From Elysia marginata (lineage: Eukaryota > Mollusca > Gastropoda > Plakobranchidae): a stretch of DNA of 35,293 nt. This document shows, in pieces, positions 1-9,615 of this stretch. The DNA is taken from assembly GCA_019649035.1 (NCBI GenBank), contig BMAT01005553.1, positions 192,225 through 227,517 of the forward strand. The letters run 5' to 3'. The stretch's first letter is position 1. The number at the start of each line of letters is the position of its first letter. Made by a program: the position numbers and the translations under genes. The notes beneath the pieces were generated by a model. The model had not been told where the DNA came from. It ran no database searches and saw nothing but the letters and a program-made list of their open reading frames with translations.

Positions 1-175
1 TAGAATCGGAAAGAAGGAATAAAAAAGGTGGAAAGCAGAAGGAAAAGGAGCGTGTAAATTAAGGTGTTGCAAACAGCAAAAGTGAGAAACAGAAAGTAGT
101 AAAAAGAGAGAGACAGAACGAGAGAGGGAGATAGATAGATAAATAGAGAGAGAGAGCGCGCGAGAGAAAGAGAGA

Positions 176-235
<60 letters not shown>

Positions 236-1485
236 AGGGTAGACGATAATATTGTGTCATAAGAAATGGATTACAGTTTAGAGGGAGAAAGCGAGAGTTT
301 AATACATTTTTATCAGAGAAAAATAAAGGGGAAGGGGAAGATATTATATTATGCAAAGATTTTTTTTTCTTCTGCGTTAATGAGAGATCGACAGGGGGAA
401 AAGGGAGGAAGGAATAACCCTTGGTAAGCATAGGAAGAGTGGAATGGGAAAGACAGACAAGAGGGAGAGAGGGAAAGGAAAAGAGAGAGTGTCCAAAGTG
501 TATCTTTGTGGGAGGGAGGTGAAAATTATGCTTGAACATAATTATACAGCCCAATGTAGATAAACCGAGAAATAGCTGTAGCCTACTCAAAATCCATGCA
601 AAGAAATAAAAAAAAACCCAGCTCAATAAGTTGTGTTAGGCCAATAAACCCTGCCAATATGATGATTTTATGACAGTGCATTCTCATCGTCCGTAAAACG
701 GCTATTATTATGGTCAGTATATCCTAAAATTTGTGGTACTGGGTAGTTGGCCTATTTTTTTCAGAACAATGTCAAAACGTAAAAAATAGTGAGCGACATT
801 TCTTCCCAACACATTATTTACGGAATGTTTTCTGGGGAAGTTGTATATCCCAACCAGTAGGCCTACGTATTCAATATTTTAAAATATTGTAATGGATGGG
901 CACCGATTACTAATCAGAAATTACAATGAGTGTATGATAATAAACTGTTTTAGACATTTTACCGACATTTCGTTGATGAAAGAGTTATCGATACCAGAAT
1001 TCCCGGAATCGAAGGTTAACGATACACCAAACTTACAAACTACAATCATATAGTATTCGATACAAACTATTTTTACGGTTGGTTTGTAATTTAATCTTTG
1101 TTTCATTGAGAAAAACATTATTTTTTAGTTGGTGACCCTCATCAGACAGACACTGTGATAGACAGAGTATAAACACCACAGTTTAAATAATGTGAATTCT
1201 AACAATATCCAGTGAAAGGCATTTTGGAGTTCTCCATCTGGACTTTATTATCATTTGATCTGACTTAACAAAAAAGCATACCCCACAGTACGATTTTGTT
1301 TCATTTTTAATGTAATATCGACTTGTGTCTGCACCTTATTCTATACTTAAATTATAGTTAAAATAAGAGACTAAGGTAGGACCTACAGGTATATGTTCCA
1401 GTACCAAATTTTAGTTTGCAATAAAAAAAAAACATTCAGAGCTTATAGCTTTCAATAAATTGAATCCGCCATTAAAAAAATCTTG
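1..1485. repeat. Repeat family A, copy 1 (left end outside window)
   Basis: Non-coding mosaic repeat that recurs at 6441-8535, 9616-10343 and 13656-14777. Shared landmarks in order are a purine-rich stretch, GA microsatellites, a 'ttctgcgtta' block, a 'gcctactcaaaa' block, a 'gaatgttttctgg' block and a 'ggtgacc' block near 1130. Positions from about 271 on run nearly colinear with 13656-14777. Short open frames inside it are not kept between copies, so I call no gene. Confidence 0.8.
97..236. repeat. GA/GATA microsatellite
   Basis: Long (GA)n tract mixed with GATA steps, lying inside repeat family A. The same purine tract recurs in the other family A copies at variable length. Confidence 0.95.
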
Positions 1486-1498
1486 ATAAATCTAGACG

Positions 1499-1765
1499 CC
1501 ACTCCACCTGGGCATCCTAGCTGTTGGTGTTATTGTTTTGATAGTGTGGACATGGGTGCCTGAACATGGTCATTTCGATCTTGATTAGCAGCATATGCTC
1601 CAACCAATGAGGCCCAGTTATGTCCTCGGTTCCTTTGCGGACTTACAGAAACACCTAAAATTTGACCGTGGAGGATTTTAAAAATTGTTGTCACAAGCTC
1701 TTTTGTTTGTTTTTTAGCTACCAAATGTAACGTTGTGATTATACAGTAAATACAATACAGTCATA
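1499..1765. repeat. Repeat family P, copy 1 (3' part only)
   Basis: Starts at 'actccacctgggca' and runs to about 'gtcatatgtt'. It is nearly identical to 15803-16062 and related to 6200-6470 and 9390-9650. The promoter half of P is missing here. It abuts the truncated retrotransposon at about 1766, the same junction seen at 16062/16063. A 64-codon minus-strand open frame (1530-1724) is also open at 15831-16025, but it diverges in other P copies and is probably chance. Confidence 0.75.
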
Positions 1766-2315
1766 TGTTGAGAGCCTCTCTCTCAATCACTGAATACTCT
1801 CGCTACTTATCCGTTAATTTCTTGCTGGCGTAAGCCACGGGAAATAGCAATGCAATGACTCTCCTGCATGAGAGCTGCGCCAAGCCCAAGGCCAGATGCG
1901 TCTGTTCTGAGAATGAAGTTCTTGTCAATATCCTGCAACTACAGAACCGGCTTTGACGTCACTGCAGACTTCAAAGAGTTAAGCCTTCTCCTGGCTGTCA
2001 CCCTAATTCACTGTATTGGGCTGCCCTTTACGCACTAAGTCCGAAAGAGAGGCAGAGATCGCAGCAAAATTGGGCACAAACTCTTTGTAGAAGCCGACCA
2101 GCCCCAAGAATGCTCTAACCTCTTTCTTCGTCTTGGGTCTCGGAGCATTCCTTACCTTCTCAACATTTTCATCCTGGAGACTGATCGTGCCTTGAACCCA
2201 CGCGGTGTCCTAAAAAGTCAATCGTTGAAAATCCAAGAACGTACTTAACTTGTCTGACAATAAAGTTGGCCTCTCGAAGGCGCCTAAAAAGTTCAGTTAA
2301 AGTCTCCACGTGGGC
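1766..2315 (-). pseudogene. RT thumb / RNase H remnant of copy 1
   Basis: This stretch lines up base by base with 16063-16610, where a tether region ('STIDFLGHHVG'-like) and an RNase H start ('LRTDAS' with its catalytic Asp) are readable. Here several small indels and stops break every frame, so no long open frame remains. The coding sequence ends at about 1766, just after the 'YASKKLTDKE'-like RNase H segment, where family P repeat sequence takes over. RNase H would degrade the RNA template during reverse transcription. Confidence 0.75.
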
Positions 2316-3155
2316 CTACCAGGTCTCTGTTTGTTCAAGTAAGTCATCAATATAGTCGACTACATTGTCCATTCCGCACAGCAACTTCTTCACGGCACGG
2401 GTCAGCGTAGCTCCAGAGTTCATCATTCCAAAAGGCATCCTCAGGAATTCGTAGTGGCAATCCATTGTCACAAAAGCCGTCTTTGGAACGTCCTCTTTGC
2501 GCACGGGTATCTGCCAGTAGCCTTTACCGAGGTCAAGCTTTGAGAAGTACTGGTCCTTCTCCATACCCTGGAAAATGTCCGCTGGGGATATCATGAGCTG
2601 AGGGTCAGAAGTAGTGATCTTATTCAACCACCTGTAGTCAATGCACAAAAGATTGGAACCGTCTTTCTTCTTGACGACTACAACAGGAGAAGAGTAAGTT
2701 GAAGAACTCTTCCTGATGATCTCCAAGTCTCCCATCTTCTTGAGTTCGTCACGCAGAGTCTGCCTCATTGCGTACGGCACGGGATAAGGGCGTTGACGCA
2801 CAGGAGTTGATGACGTCAGCTCGATGCAATGTTCCTCAGTTGACACAGTACCAGGTCGATCACTGAAGATAGAGGAGTACGATGAGGCGATCTCCTCCAG
2901 CCGTCTTCGTTGATCCGGGGTCAGTTGATCACCGTACTGTAGATCGTTGACCGTCTCATTGATGCCCCAACCTCCTAGTTCTGGTAGGGTTTTACAGTCG
3001 CTGTCGTTGAAGTGTTCACCTTCAATATCTTCAATGACGATTAAAATCGCAGCTGATATGACAGAGATGCTTGTGGATGGTCCTTCATCAACAGTGGCTT
3101 GATGGATGTCCTGGTCACAAGCGATGTACCCCTTCAACAGGTTAGCATGAAGGTT
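2316..3155 (-). pseudogene. Reverse transcriptase domain, Gypsy type (copy 1)
   Basis: RNA-dependent DNA polymerase that would copy element RNA into DNA. Visible RT landmarks in order: a 'RQRPYPVPYAMR' N-terminal segment, 'SSPVVVVKKKDGS', 'CIDYRWLNKIT', 'FSKLDLGKGYWQIP' (first catalytic Asp), 'FLRMPFGMMNSGAT', and 'YIDDL' at about 2340-2354 (catalytic Asp pair). All three catalytic Asp residues are kept. Upstream, the same frame begins in the last residues of the integrase and crosses an acidic linker, which fixes the order integrase then RT. The frame closes at a TAG codon soon after YIDDL, a lesion shared with copy 2. Confidence 0.92.
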
Positions 3156-3508
3156 TTCACCTTTCCACAGATGTTGATCCGGTAATCGTTCACTCCGACC
3201 GTCGCCACAACTTCGAATGGTCCTTTCCACTGCATCAGTAATTTGTTCGAATCCGTCGGCAGCAGGACTAAAACTCTCTCTCCCACAGAGAATTTTCTGC
3301 ACCTTGCAGTCCTGTCGTAGTAGCGCTTTTGTCGCCGCTGAGCCTTCTCAAGTTCTTCGCGAGCTATTGTTAGCGTATCGTCGAGCCGCTCACGAAGATT
3401 CAGAACATATTCTAAGCTTGACTTTACTTCCGGCTCTTTAATATCCGTCGTCCACAGCTCGGGCAAAATATGCATGGGACCTTGTATAGTTCTTCCGTAT
3501 AGTAACTC
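3134..3508 (-). pseudogene. Integrase C-terminal domain, deleted (copy 1)
   Basis: Only the C-terminal part of the integrase survives. It has the linker helix ('VLNLRERLDDTL'), a basic region ('KAQRRQKRYYD') and the GPY/F-type module ('MQWKGPFEVV', 'VNDYRI'). The zinc-binding and catalytic core are gone: at 3506-3508 the sequence jumps straight to the end of the protease, matching a deletion of 17804-18770 in copy 2 with a 3-base 'ctc' microhomology. The C-terminal end continues into the RT frame through a -1 shift at about 3148. It cannot be catalytic. Confidence 0.88.
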
Positions 3509-3720
3509 CTAGCTCAGTCCACGTTTCCGACGATGACATCGCAGATGGTGTCCGAAATGCACAACGCCTTCACTTCAGTGTCGCGCATCACGTCGACTTC
3601 TCGGCCGTCTATCTCAACTCTCAGCATAGGCGAACGAAGATTATTTTTCATCCCTGGATCATTCAGAGCAGCACAGTTCATCATCACAGGTACAGACGTT
3701 CCGCTGGCCAACCTTAACTT
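3509..3720 (-). pseudogene. Aspartic protease remnant with internal deletion (copy 1)
   Basis: Retroelement protease, which would cut the Gag-Pol polyprotein. The N-terminal piece ('SVPVMMNCAAL'), the start of the active site ('VMRDT') and the C-terminal piece ('CDVIVGNV') are readable in one frame. About 48 codons between them are missing: 18838-18981 of copy 2 (144 bp) is absent, which removes the Gly of the DTG triad and the flap. The protease reads in a different frame from Gag here, because of a small indel near 3714. In copy 2 the equivalent join is in frame. Confidence 0.8.
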
Positions 3721-4835
3721 TCCGCCACTTCACTTTGAAGATTGTCGGTCACCTTCATCGTGGAGCCCTCTGTAGGTTTCTTCACTGCGGCTGCTTTCAC
3801 CTCGGTTGCCTTCAACATCACTCCTGCACCAGGCCTTTTCATCGTAGTATCCACAGCTGTGCAGTAACGAGCGATGTGTCCGGTTTTCTTGCACTTAAAA
3901 CACAACCGCTGGTCAACCACGCCCATCTTGGCCTCTCCTGTACGTTGTCCACTGTTGAGACTCTTCTCAGGTTCAATCGGCCGTACAGGATCCATCTTGG
4001 GTCGTGCGTTGTTTTGAAACACCCTACGAGGTTGATCACACAATTTTCTGTGTCTAGCCTGAGGAAACAAGTCTGTCTCTTTTGCTATTCTTTCAAGTGT
4101 AGGCAAGTCTTTCTCGCGCTAATTTGTAACTAAATCAATAAACTGTTCTCTTCCTATCAAGTCTCTCAACCTCTCATAAGACTTCTCTGTCCTAGACAAC
4201 TCTATCCACTTATCTAAGTATATCACGATTCGCACAATGAACTTGTCAGGACTCTCACCTTCCCGAGGTTTGCATGACCGAAACTTGCGACGATAGCCAT
4301 CTTCCGTTAAGTCATACCTCTTTATCAGCGCTTGTTTAACCTTGTCATAGTCCTGCGCCTGTTCTGACGATAGCCGCCCGTAGCAATCCAAATCACGGCC
4401 AAGTAACAGTTTACACAACGACGATGACCATTTGTCCCTTGACCAGCTGTTACTTTCAGCAAACCTCTAAAATCGCGCCAACCAAATATCGAGATAGTTT
4501 TTTCCGTTTTGGAAATGAGGGAGTTTTGGATGCTTGGTACTTGCGTCACTAAACCTTGAAGCGTTACCGACAGTTTCATCCTTCACTATTCCAGCCTGAA
4601 TTTTTGTCTGTAAAAGTTTCATCTCTAGTCTCATCTTCTCTAGTTCTATCTTCGCGGCACGCTCCGCCTCTAGTTCTTCTTTTCCCTAAGTGCGTTCTGC
4701 CTCTAGTTCTTTTTTCTTTGCAACTGCAGCACGTTCCGCCAAAACTTTAAATTCCTGTTTCAAGTACTCCTCCCTCGTCTTACCTCGATATCCTAACAAA
4801 TCCGCTTGCTGAACGATTTTCTCCTTCGTTGTCAT
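3714..4835 (-). pseudogene. Gag polyprotein with three amber stops (copy 1)
   Basis: Structural protein that would form the virus-like particle. The start at 4835 (MTTKEK) is chosen because it lies about 50 bases inside the PBS; an in-frame ATG also exists at 4868. Layout: an N-terminal 'LLGYRGKTREEY' segment, an Ala/Glu/Lys-rich coiled coil, a capsid part with 'QALIKRYDLTEDGYRRKF' and 'EQFID' resembling SCAN-like Gag capsids, and a CCHC zinc knuckle (CFKCKKTGHIARYC) at 3861-3902. One frame stays open across about 370 codons apart from three TAG codons at 4686-4688, 4467-4469 and 4119-4121. It ends at TAA (3714-3716). Confidence 0.85.
3861..3902 (-). other. CCHC zinc knuckle of Gag nucleocapsid
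   Basis: C-x2-C-x4-H-x4-C spacing with all four zinc ligands intact (CFKCKKTGHIARYC). This is the RNA-binding module of retroelement nucleocapsids, and it marks the C-terminal part of Gag. Confidence 0.93.
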
Positions 4836-4886
4836 CTTCGTGTATTTATTACAATCTAGATCTATCACACGATTTCACTGTCCAAG

Positions 4887-4904
4887 ATCTCGTCGGGGTC
4901 GCCA
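4887..4904 (-). other. Primer binding site, tRNA-Trp-like
   Basis: On the minus strand TGGCGACCCCGACGAGAT follows the LTR end (TTGTGACA) by three bases, the usual place for a minus-strand primer site. From memory, its complement matches an animal tRNA-Trp 3' end at about 16 of 18 positions. The primer identity is an inference. Confidence 0.7.
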
Positions 4905-4907
4905 ATA

Positions 4908-5635
4908 TGTCACAAACACTAGAAATATTAAATGAGTACACGAAAAAATTCCTGACGCAAGACTTGTGAGTTCTATCAAAATCTTGAATTCGGCAAAATT
5001 CGTGTGAAGAACGTAGAAAACAAGTCTATTCAACTCAGAACAAAGAAATCAACACGAAGCAGTATTTACATCCAGCAACAGTTGAAGGTAACAACAATGG
5101 AATTGCCAGTGTCCAGCATGAACAAATCGTAGACCTAGCTTTTGCACAAAACTACTCATACACTTAAATCTACACTCCGTAACTGTGTCTCTCACTCTCC
5201 GGTATTCTTTCTTTTCTTTAATTAACAACGCGAGCTCTATTTATAGACAAAACACACTTCTAGAACACATGGTCTCGAACTTTCTACCCTATACAAGAAA
5301 GGTAAGAAAGGCGTGACCTAATACGGCAACAACATTCAATCATATACCAAAAATTAGGTCGCTCCAAATCCCTCTTACGTCACCAAATATTTCGTTAACA
5401 AACCGGGTATTGGGACTCTCGAGAAGAAACTAGAAGCCTAGACCTACACAACGAACAACAGGCGATCATTCTAGATTTTAATTAGTTAGGTAATGTGAAA
5501 ACCGTGAGTTACTTATATAGAACTACGAATACTTGACATATTCCACTAAGAAAGCAAGCGTAGCCTTTATCGAGGCCTACATTGTGCATTGCATGACTAA
5601 GGAACCAGACTAAAACAATGTCTAACTTCCTTACA
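4908..5635 (-). repeat. 5' LTR of copy 1
   Basis: On the minus strand it starts TGTAAGGAAG at 5635 and ends TTGTGACA at 4908, giving TG...CA ends and 728 bp. The inner end is fixed by the adjoining PBS. The outer end is inferred from where family P sequence (5636 on) resumes by comparison with 12550, 27210 and 29100. No second LTR exists in the window to confirm the edges. Confidence 0.65.
5238..5245 (-). promoter_or_regulatory. LTR TATA box
   Basis: TATAAATA on the minus strand, inside the LTR and about 330 bp upstream of its inner end. It is well placed to start the genomic RNA near 5210. Confidence 0.6.
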
Positions 5636-5818
5636 GCTATAAAAGAAAAAAAATTTAAAACATACCATGTAGTTGAATTTGAGTCCCCATTCTCGTCCTT
5701 TTAATTTCAACGTGAATAATGTCCAGAAAAAAATCAGAAGAGGGAAAATCTTAATAAAGTACAGCGCAATATCAAATTGAGTGAAGATGTTAGTGCGCAC
5801 ACTGCTCACGGCAGAAAC

Positions 5819-5824
5819 TTTATT
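5819..5824 (-). terminator. Polyadenylation signal AATAAA in P copy 2
   Basis: AATAAA on the minus strand, about 150 bp downstream of the TATA box at 5975-5982. The 'actttattatcctag' context is kept in the P copies at 12738, 15400, 27378 and 29285. Confidence 0.45.
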
Positions 5825-5974
5825 ATCCTAGGTCACTTGAGTACCAAGCTCAAAGAAAAAAGAAAATGTTGGATGCAAATCCAAAATACTTCTGTAAGAT
5901 TTATGCGCAGAACTAGACCCACAAACTTCAGTTTACGAGTGAAACACACGTTGTCATTTTTCAAAAGGAGCCGC

Positions 5975-6039
5975 TTTTTATACCTCTTGACAGATGTGGA
6001 CATCCTGATTCTGACCAATCAAAAAATGAGTGGGCGGGG
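5975..6039 (-). promoter_or_regulatory. Minus-strand Pol II promoter-like block (P copy 2)
   Basis: Read on the minus strand: GC box (ccccgccc, 6039-6032), inverted CCAAT box (attgg, 6019-6015), TATA box (TATAAAAA, 5982-5975). The order and spacing resemble a compact Pol II promoter. An 11-bp deletion shortens the CCAAT-TATA gap here relative to 9147-9202 and 27549-27604. Transcription would run toward the retrotransposon at 5635. Function is inferred. Confidence 0.5.
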
Positions 6040-6440
6040 TTTACAATGGCAACTGGGTGTAGAGAAGAAATGCAGCCAAGACGGTATCTATACAAAACTA
6101 AGACGGTAAGGATATTAACAAGGAGAAAGACGAGTCCACCTGGGCTGTCCTTTTGTGTTCATGAAGTGTCATGTGCTTAACTGAATTAGGTCAGCGATGG
6201 CGACGCCGCTCCATCTGGGCAGACAAGCTGTTGGTGTTTTTGTTGTGATAGTGTGGTCATGGGTGCCTGAACACGGTCATTTAAACCTTGATTAGCAGCC
6301 AATGCTCCAACTAATGAGGCACAGTTATATGACCTCAGTTCTTTTGCGGACTTACAAAAAACACATAAAATTTGACGGTGAAGGCTTTTAAAAATTGCTC
6401 TCACAAGCTCTTTTGTTTGTTCTTAACTATCAAATGTCAC

Positions 6441-6802
6441 GTCAGGATTATGGAGTAAATACAATACATTTATTAGGAAGTGAATACGTACAATTTTTTT
6501 TCGTGCATCAAATCGTTTCTTCTGAGGGAAAAACACAAGGGAGTAGAGGGGTTGATATATAAGTAACGAGAGAAAGTGCGGAGGGGGCTGTTGACCACCA
6601 AAAACCATGCCGGGCCGATAGCAGAAAGTTGGAAAATAGAGAAGATGACAATAGAATTGGAAAGGAGGAAAGAAAATGGTGGAAAAGAGCGTGTAAATTA
6701 AGGTGTTATAAAAGAGATTAGTAATATGAGGAAGGGGAAAAATTATAAAACAGCAAGTTAGTAAAAGAGAGAGAGACATGAAGAGAAAGAGTAAGAGAGA
6801 GG

Positions 6803-6844
<42 letters not shown>

Positions 6845-7408
6845 GACAGACAGACATAGAGAAAGTGGAGAGTAAAACTGTAGCAGAAAGTTGTAAAATA
6901 GAGAAGGTGACAATAGAATTGGAAAGGAGGAATGAAAATGGTGGAAAAGAGCGTGTAAATTAAGGTGTTATAAAAGAGATTAGTAATATGAGGAAGGGGA
7001 AAAATTATAAAACAGCAAATAGGTAAAAGAGAGAGAGACATGAAGAGAAAGAGGGAGAGAGAGGGAGAGAAAGTGAGAGAGAGAGAGAGAGAAAGAGAAA
7101 GAGAGAGACAGACAGGCAGACAGACAGAGACATAGAGAAAGTGGAGAGTAAGACTAAAACTTTAAAGACAATATTGTGTCAAAAGAAATGGATTACAATT
7201 TGGAAGGGAGGATGCGAGAATGTGCTACATCTATATTATGGAAAAGTAGCGTGAAAAGGTAAGGGGGGGGGGAAATGTCATTATATTTTACAAAGACTTT
7301 TTTCCTCTGCATTACTAAACTGAGAGATCGACTGGGGGAGAAGGGAGGGAGGAATTAGCCTTGGTAGGCATAGGAAGAGGGAAACAGGAAAGACAGACAA
7401 GAGGGGGG

Positions 7409-7466
<58 letters not shown>

Positions 7467-8535
7467 AGAGGGAGAAAGAAAGAGATAGTGTGCAAAGTGA
7501 CTTTTTGGGAGGGGATGGAAATAGTTATTGAAAAAAATTTTACAGGCCCATGTAGACAAACCGAGAGATAGTTGTAGCCTACTCAAAACCCGTGACAAAA
7601 AATAAAAAAATAGTTTGTATTAGGGCTACAAACCCTACGAAAATGTTTATAATTTTCTGATAGTGCATTCTTATCGTTCGTAAAACTGCTAATGTAATGG
7701 CCATTATAAACTATACCCGAAAATTTGGGGTACTTGGTAGTAATCATTACAAAGCGATGTCAAAAGGTAAACTATATTGGGCGAGATTTCATCACAACAC
7801 ATGTACTCTAGGGAATGTTTTCTGGCGAAGCGGTATGATATCCCAACCAGTACGTATATAATATTTTAAAACACTGTTAATGAAGGGTGTCGATTACTTA
7901 TTAGAAATTAGAGTGCTTCTATCGCCATGAACGACGGAAAGAGGCAACGACATTTCGTTGGTGAAAGAGTTATTGATACCGAAATTGCAGGCTCAAGATA
8001 CACCAAACTTATTGACTACCGTCATGAGTAATCAATACTAACTATTTTTTCGCTTGGTTTGTAAAAAAGGACTATCAAATAAAATTATAATCTTTGTTCC
8101 ATTAAAGAAAACAATTTTTTTTGCAGCAGGTGACCCTCATCAGACAGACGCAGTGATAGACAAAGTGCAAGCACTACAGTTTAAATAATATCAATCCTAA
8201 CAATATCTAGCACCGGTATAAGGCATCTTGGAGCTCTCAATCTGGACATTACCACCATTCTATCTGACTTAAAAAAATAAGCTTAGCCCACACTACGATT
8301 GTGTTTCAATGTTTTATATAATATCGACTGATTGTCTGAACCTTATCCTAGTTATGATTAAAATCAAAGACTAAGATAGGACCAACAGGTGTATGTTCCG
8401 GTACCCAATTTTAGTTTGCACCAACAACAAAAAAACCTTTAGAGATTGTGGCTTTCGATAAAATTGCATCCGTTATGAAAATTTAAAACAAACAAACAAA
8501 TAACAAAACAGGATAAATCTGCATTTATCTAACCT
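6441..8535. repeat. Repeat family A, copy 2
   Basis: Same landmark order as 1-1485. GA tracts lie at 6763-6850, 7030-7140 and 7408-7476. Open frames rich in Ser/Leu or Glu/Arg in this region are translations of the microsatellites, not genes. Confidence 0.8.
6621..7145. repeat. 262-bp local tandem duplication
   Basis: The block starting 'gcagaaagtt' at 6621 repeats at 6883 with few changes, including 'gagcgtgtaaattaaggtg' and the GA tract that follows. It is found only in this family A copy. Confidence 0.85.
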
Positions 8536-8958
8536 AATGTACGGCTGCTGGACAAAATCCTCTTTGTCTCTTACTTCCATAATATTGATTTTTTTTCTGT
8601 GAAAGCTATCGTTGTACTTGTGTGTATTTTGATTCTTCTCATACGACAATAACTACGCTTTTCACCTGAAACATATTTTACTTTTTTTAATGGTTTTCAT
8701 ACAGTTTACACAATATTTAAAATAAACAAAGTCTGCTAAAACTCAGTAAGGTCATATGCATCTTGGTAAAACACTAATTTCTTCCGCTTTTTTCTTGCAT
8801 ATTCCGCACCCCTTTGAATTGTATAGCAGGAGAACAGTCATGCAGCCTAAACAGCACACTTTTTTGGGCACTTTTAAAAACAATATCGCGCTCCAATCGT
8901 AAAGATCACGTGGTATGTATAGGCCAGAACCATTCGTCAAGAGAATAGTTCAAATTAT
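8536..8958. other. Spacer with no recognised feature
   Basis: AT-rich DNA between the end of family A and a P-leader fragment. I see no repeated block or credible coding frame in it. Confidence 0.6.
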
Positions 8959-9116
8959 TGGGAAGATCGGCGTTAAATTTTAGAGATACCTATGATTTGT
9001 ACCTTGTGTTCTTTGGTTTATGATACTTTTTTTTTCTAATTTTTTTATATATGATAATAGTTTCTTACGATACTCTTCCACATGAGCCTTGTAACTATTG
9101 CAAAGAAGTAAGATGT
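8959..9116. repeat. P-leader (L) fragment
   Basis: Starts at 'gggaagatcgg' and matches 26547-26710 and 28321-28470 ('tatgatttgtac', 'ataatagtttcttac', 'aagatgt'). It joins P directly at the TATA box region, so the inverted-repeat part of the leader and the first part of P are missing here. Confidence 0.7.
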
Positions 9117-9615
9117 GAAAATTTTAAGGCGAGAAAAAATAGCCGCTTTTTATAACCCTTGTCAATTGGACGATAAAGGTAGACATCCCGATTCTGGCCA
9201 ATCAAAAATGAGTGGGCGGGGATTAGAGTGGCATCTGGGTATAGAGAAGAAAGCGGTGCAGCCACGACAGTATCTATACAACACTAAGACGGAAACGATA
9301 TCAACGAAGGAGGGCGGCGGCACCATCTGGGCTGTCCTTTTGTGTTCATTAAGTCACTGGTGTTAAACAGTCAGCGATGGCCACGCCGCTCCACCTGGTC
9401 AGCCAAGCTGGTGATGTTATTGTTGTGATTGTGGACACGGGTGTCTGAACACGGTCGTTTGAACCTGGATTAGCAATCAATGCTCCAACTAATTAGGCCC
9501 AGTTATGTCCTCAGTTCTTTTGCGGACTAACAAAAACACTGAAAATTTGACCGTGAAGAGCTTTCAAAATTGCTTTCACAAGCTCTTTTGTTTGTTCTTA
9601 ACTATCAAATGTCAC
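9117..9615. repeat. Repeat family P, copy 3 (5'-truncated)
   Basis: Begins just before 'agccgcttttt' and continues through the promoter block, the 'gcgatggccacgccg' block and 'caagctcttttgtttgtt', then passes into family A. The polyadenylation-signal block is missing. Confidence 0.8.
9147..9221 (-). promoter_or_regulatory. Minus-strand promoter-like block (P copy 3)
   Basis: Minus strand order: GC box 9221-9214, CCAAT box 9202-9198, TATA box (TATAAAAA) 9154-9147. There are 43 bp between the CCAAT and TATA boxes, as at 27549-27604. Transcription from it would leave P into the L fragment. Confidence 0.5.

Larger units (their letters stand above)
1766..5635 (-). mobile_element. Truncated Gmr1-like Ty3/gypsy retrotransposon, copy 1
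   Basis: Read on the minus strand the element runs 5' LTR (5635-4908), PBS (4904-4887), Gag, protease remnant, integrase C-terminus, RT, partial RNase H, and stops inside RNase H at about 1766. There is no 3' LTR or polypurine tract. Compared with copy 2 (16063-19143), it has lost about 967 bp of integrase core and 144 bp of protease. RT and integrase motifs are Gypsy-type, yet integrase lies upstream of RT. The element is dead: stops in Gag and RT, deletions, frameshifts and 3' truncation. Confidence 0.88.
5636..6440. repeat. Repeat family P, copy 2
   Basis: Best full-length P copy. It opens with a 'ctataaaag' / 'tccccattctcgtcc' block, then 'gtgaagatg...gcgcacactgctcac', 'actttattatcctag', a promoter-like block (5975-6039), 'gggctgtccttttgtgtt', 'gcgatggcgacgccgctcca' and 'caagctcttttgtttgtt'. 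Related copies lie at 9117, 12504, 15364, 27175, 29055 and 31990. Plus- and minus-strand open frames here are not conserved between copies. Confidence 0.82.

Noticed and set aside
1766..5635. Envelope gene or 3' LTR for the retrotransposon
   Set aside because: Both copies stop inside RNase H. No sequence beyond it belongs to the element, so nothing can be said about an envelope.
5777..6109. 110-codon plus-strand frame in P starting MSEDVSAHT, with relatives at 12695 and 29242
   Set aside because: The frame starts alike in three P copies, but length and later sequence differ and frames break in each copy. This fits non-coding repeat divergence.
6423..7598. Minus-strand open frames of 100-144 codons rich in Ser, Leu and Phe
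   Set aside because: They are translations of GA/CT microsatellites and their flanks, and they repeat along with the tract. No domain is visible.
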